Shown here: positions 61,343 to 64,000 of the stretch, piece by piece
Numbering within the stretch: position 1 is the stretch's first letter
How the letters are laid out: each line of letters starts with the position of its first letter
From: HGM12998 sp900756495
Lineage (GTDB): Bacteria > Bacillota > Clostridia > Oscillospirales > Oscillospiraceae
Assembly: GCA_958477305.1 (NCBI GenBank)
Contig: CAUEFI010000012.1
Span: 1 to 64,000, forward strand
DNA length: 64,000 nucleotides
Direction: 5' to 3'
Notes under the pieces: generated by a model
Database searches by the model: none
The model's input: the letters and a program-made list of their open reading frames with translations, nothing else
Told to the model about the DNA's origin: nothing
Translations under genes and position numbers: made by a program

Positions 61343-62338
61343 GTGCTGAGGGAACATATCGGCGGGAGCCGGGTGGTCACCGTCATCGGCCTGTGCAAAA
61401 ACGCGGGCAAGACCTCCGCCCTGCGCCGGCTGATGGCCGAGCTGGAGGGCGAAGTTCTGGGCCTCACCTCGGTGGGCCGGGACGGCGAGGCCACTGATTT
61501 GGTCACCGGCACTGAAAAGCCCGAGCTGTATATCAAGGCGGGCGACCTCTTCGCCACCGCCCGGGGAATGCTCCCCCTCTGCGACGCCACCTGTGCCGTG
61601 GAGGCGCTCACCGGCGTTATGACCCCGCTGGGGGAGGTGGCGGTCCTCCGAGCCCGCTCCGACGGCTTTGTTCAGCTGGCCGGCCCCTCGGCCGCCGGGC
61701 AGCTTTCCCCACTCTCCGACGCCTTTTTCCGGCTGGGGGCGGCCCGGGTGCTCATCGACGGGGCGGCGGGACGCAAGTCCCTGGCCGGAGCCGGGGCGGC
61801 GGGCTGCACCGTGCTGTGCGCCGGGGCCTCCCTGGACCGGGATATGGAGGCGGTGGTGGCCGAGACCGCCCATACCTGCGCCCTCTTCGCATCCCGCCCC
61901 CCGGAGCACCCCGGCCTCCGCGCAGCGCTGGAGGGGGCGCAGGCGCGCTTCGCCCTCTTCACGCCGGAGGGAACCCCGCTGGAACTCCCCGTGGACGAGA
62001 GTGGAATCCCCCGCTGGGCCAAGCTTCCCCGCCGCCCCTGCGCCCTGTGGGCGGGGGGCGCGGTCACCGATCCGCTGCTGAAGACCCTGGCCCGCCGGGG
62101 GGCCCCCATCACTCTGATCACCGAGGACCCCACCCACGTGCTGGCCGGACGGGAGGCGGCGGCCCTCTTCGCCCGCTCCGGCGGAACCCTGGCGGTGCGC
62201 CGGACGCTGACCATCGCCGCCGTGTGCGCAAACCCCTGGTCGGCCTACGGCTGGCACTTTGACCCGGCCGCGTTTCGCTCCGCGCTGCGCGCGGCCGTTT
62301 CCCTGCCCGTTGTGGACGTGCGGGAGGAGGTATGCTGA
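61343..62338 (+). CDS. kamB: Lysine 5,6-aminomutase reactivase subunit KamB
   Basis: 331 residues. A P-loop (GLCKNAGKTS, residues 16-25) near the start and a long region with TSVGRDGEATDLVTG; the family restores aminomutase that has lost its cobalamin activity, together with KamC. The start is a GTG at 61343 with AAGGGGGG seven bases upstream. Its stop and the kamC start are separated by one base. The aminomutase genes themselves should lie nearby but outside this window. Confidence 0.8.
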   Translation: MLREHIGGSRVVTVIGLCKNAGKTSALRRLMAELEGEVLGLTSVGRDGEATDLVTGTEKPELYIKAGDLFATARGMLPLCDATCAVEALTGVMTPLGEVAVLRARSDGFVQLAGPSAAGQLSPLSDAFFRLGAARVLIDGAAGRKSLAGAGAAGCTVLCAGASLDRDMEAVVAETAHTCALFASRPPEHPGLRAALEGAQARFALFTPEGTPLELPVDESGIPRWAKLPRRPCALWAGGAVTDPLLKTLARRGAPITLITEDPTHVLAGREAAALFARSGGTLAVRRTLTIAAVCANPWSAYGWHFDPAAFRSALRAAVSLPVVDVREEVC

Positions 62339-62339
62339 G

Positions 62340-63764
62340 ATGGAAGTGACACAGGATCTGCGGGAACGCGCCGGCCTCCAGTGGGTGCTGGACCGGCTCG
62401 CTCCCCTCTCCCCCTTTGGGAGGGCGGCCGCCCGGTCCCTCCGGTGGTACGGCCCCGGCGAAGAGGCGGCCCTGGAGGCGGAGCTCTCCAACGTGGAGCA
62501 GGCCCTTCCCCTTTGGGCGGAGAATCCCCCGCATTTTCGGGCTGTGACACGATGCCTCCCCCTGTTCCACGACATCCGGGGATCTCTGGACCGCGAGGCG
62601 GACAGTCCCTTCGATCTGGTAGAGCTCTTTGAGCTCAAGCACTTTCTGCTCACTCTGGATCAGATCTCCGCGGCCTATGGGGCGCTGCGGCCCTTTTCCG
62701 GCGTCACCCTCATCCCTATGGAGGAAGCGCTGGATCTGCTGGACCCCTCGGGGCGGCGGCTTCCCGCCTTCGCCATCGAGGACGCCTGTCACCCGGACCT
62801 CCCTGCTCTGCGCCGTGAGAAGGCGGCGGTAGAGGCACAGATCCGGGCCGCCTCCGGAGCGGACCGCCCCGCCCTGCTGGAGCGCCGCCGGGTGCTGGCG
62901 GTGCGGGAGGAGGCCCTGGAGCTGGAGGTCCGGCGGGCGCTGACCGGGCGGCTGATGGCGCTGCGGGGCGTGTTTCTCTCCAATATGGAGGCGCTGGGCC
63001 GCCTGGACCTGATTCTGGCCAAGGCCCTGCTGGCACGGCGGCAGGGCTGTATCCGCCCCGTGCTCCGCAGGGACGGGCGCGCCGTCCTCCGCGGGCTGCG
63101 CCATCCCCAGGTGGCCGCCGATCTGGAGGTCCGGGGGGAGGCGTTCACCCCCGTGGACATCGACCTGAGCCGGGGCTGCACCGTGATCACCGGGGCCAAC
63201 ATGGGGGGCAAGACGGTCTCCCTCCGGGCGGTCACCCTCTCCCTTCTGCTGTGCCAGTGCGGCTTCTTCGTCTTTGCGGCGCGGGCGGAGCTGCCCCTCT
63301 TCCACCGGGCGGCCCTTATCCTGGCCGACAGCGGGCCGGGGGGCGGCGGGCTGTCCTCCTTCGGCGTGGAGGTCCACGCCCTGGACGCCCTGCTGCGGGA
63401 GAGCCGGGGGATTTTCTTCTTTCTCGCGCTGGATGAGTTCGCCCGGGGCACCAATCCCCAGGAGGGGGCCGCCCTGGCCAGAACCCTGGTCCAATATCTC
63501 AACGGCCTGCACTGCGTGGCCCTGATGACCACGCACTACGACGGGGTGTCCGACGCGGCGCGCGCCCATTATCAGGTGGCCGGACTGGTGCGGGAGATCT
63601 CCGGCGACGAGGGAGACGACCCCCGGACGCGCATCGCCCGGCGGATGGATTACCGCCTCCTGCCAGCTCCACCCGGGGCCCCCTGCCCCCGGGACGCCCT
63701 GCGTGTCTGCCGCCTGCTGGATCTGGACGCCAACCTTTTGTCTCTCTTTTCAGAAAATAGTTGA
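62340..63764 (+). CDS. kamC: Lysine 5,6-aminomutase reactivase ATPase KamC (MutS-like)
   Basis: 474 residues. MutS-like ATPase core with Walker A GANMGGKTVSLRA (about 285-295), a Walker B-like LDEFARGTNPQEG and a TTHYDG-type end, after a coiled clamp region. Not a mismatch-repair protein: it lacks MutS domain I, and its neighbour is kamB. GGAGG lies nine bases before the ATG. The last codons overlap a TTGACA -35 box (63761-63766). Confidence 0.82.
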   Translation: MEVTQDLRERAGLQWVLDRLAPLSPFGRAAARSLRWYGPGEEAALEAELSNVEQALPLWAENPPHFRAVTRCLPLFHDIRGSLDREADSPFDLVELFELKHFLLTLDQISAAYGALRPFSGVTLIPMEEALDLLDPSGRRLPAFAIEDACHPDLPALRREKAAVEAQIRAASGADRPALLERRRVLAVREEALELEVRRALTGRLMALRGVFLSNMEALGRLDLILAKALLARRQGCIRPVLRRDGRAVLRGLRHPQVAADLEVRGEAFTPVDIDLSRGCTVITGANMGGKTVSLRAVTLSLLLCQCGFFVFAARAELPLFHRAALILADSGPGGGGLSSFGVEVHALDALLRESRGIFFFLALDEFARGTNPQEGAALARTLVQYLNGLHCVALMTTHYDGVSDAARAHYQVAGLVREISGDEGDDPRTRIARRMDYRLLPAPPGAPCPRDALRVCRLLDLDANLLSLFSENS

Positions 63765-63788
63765 CAATTTGAAAAGCCGTGTTATAAT
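63761..63788 (+). promoter_or_regulatory. Promoter before the lysine riboswitch
   Basis: TTGACA (63761-63766), 16-base spacer, TATAAT (63783-63788). The -35 box overlaps the kamC stop (63762-63764). Confidence 0.88.
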
Positions 63789-63814
63789 AGATTTTAGTAA
63801 AAATGAATAATATG

Positions 63815-63988
63815 CATGAATAGAGGTGCGGCGCGCAAGGTAGCAGGGGCATGGAAAGGACGGACGGGTCCGAGGGCTCCTGTGAATGTGCGTACCGCCG
63901 AAGGGGGACTGGGCTCGTCCGTCCCTCCCCCTGAGACGCAGGCCCAGCGCCTGCGGATTGTCATGAGTCACATGAAGCGCTATTTATG
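63815..63988 (+). ncRNA. Lysine riboswitch (L box) aptamer
   Basis: Matches the lysine riboswitch order: TAGAGGTGCGGC...CAAGGTAGC, then GGAAAGG, CGCCGAAG and CTGGGC, as in the Bacillus lysC leader. Arms CATGAATAG (63815-63823) and CTATTTATG (63980-63988) form the closing 9-bp P1 with one G-U pair. Length about 174 bases fits the family. The gene it controls, and its expression platform, lie beyond 64000; a lysine transporter or catabolic gene is likely. Confidence 0.88.
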
Positions 63989-64000
63989 TCCAGGGGCTTT

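Overview
The window looks like a chromosomal segment of a GC-rich, anaerobic, spore-lineage Clostridia, most like the Oscillospiraceae (Flavonifractor, Intestinimonas or Pseudoflavonifractor type). The signs are strong AGGAGG ribosome sites, frequent GTG and TTG starts, Bacillota-type genes (trmFO, L7Ae-like protein, CdaR, Spo0A-type domain, SLH domain protein), a monomeric [FeFe] hydrogenase, selenium genes and the reactivase pair for lysine 5,6-aminomutase. The genus is inference; no rRNA or tRNA gene is present to settle it.

Layout. 1-12.2 kb, minus strand: trmFO, TraX-like gene, topA, dprA, SpoU methylase, trkA, trkH, lysS, greA and an unknown gene. 12.3-15.2 kb, plus strand: alkaline phosphatase lipoprotein and a YibE/F membrane protein. 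15.5-24.7 kb, mainly minus: S41 protease, M23 hydrolase, ftsX, ftsE, a CdaR/PucR regulator, rsuA, small membrane proteins and MscS. 25-37.7 kb, minus: two transcription units, L7Ae-rpsL-rpsG-fusA-tuf and rpoB-rpoC, each with its own promoter. 38-50.6 kb: GT-C glycosyltransferase, SLH-anchored protease, ECF sigma and anti-sigma pair, LysR with an aldolase and a MatC-like carrier, cutC, and a transglutaminase overlapping a nitroreductase. 50.7-60.8 kb: hydrogenase, MATE/MarR, a selenium cluster (YedE transporter, TusA-like protein, DUF3343, then selD), a P-loop ATPase, a Rieske FAD enzyme and a stand-alone Spo0A-type DNA-binding domain. 61-64 kb, plus: XRE regulator, kamB, kamC and a lysine riboswitch at the right edge.

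Points not shown by a plain ORF list: selD runs 144 bases upstream through an in-frame TGA read as selenocysteine; two pseudogenes (nitroreductase, CatB/Vat-type acetyltransferase) lie in what looks like intergenic DNA; a palindromic dispersed element occurs twice and both times its terminal CTAG supplies the stop codon of the neighbouring gene; the 3' ends of trmFO and tuf are each duplicated just downstream of the gene; a perfect 26-bp dyad holds both ribosome sites and both -10-like boxes of the divergent cutC and transglutaminase genes; a Rex-like operator sits at the hydrogenase start site; the kamB promoter has consensus boxes separated by tandem GGCC repeats.

Together the right half suggests amino-acid (lysine) fermentation, hydrogen metabolism sensed through NADH, and selenium supply for selenoproteins; the left half is housekeeping information processing and cell division or envelope maintenance.
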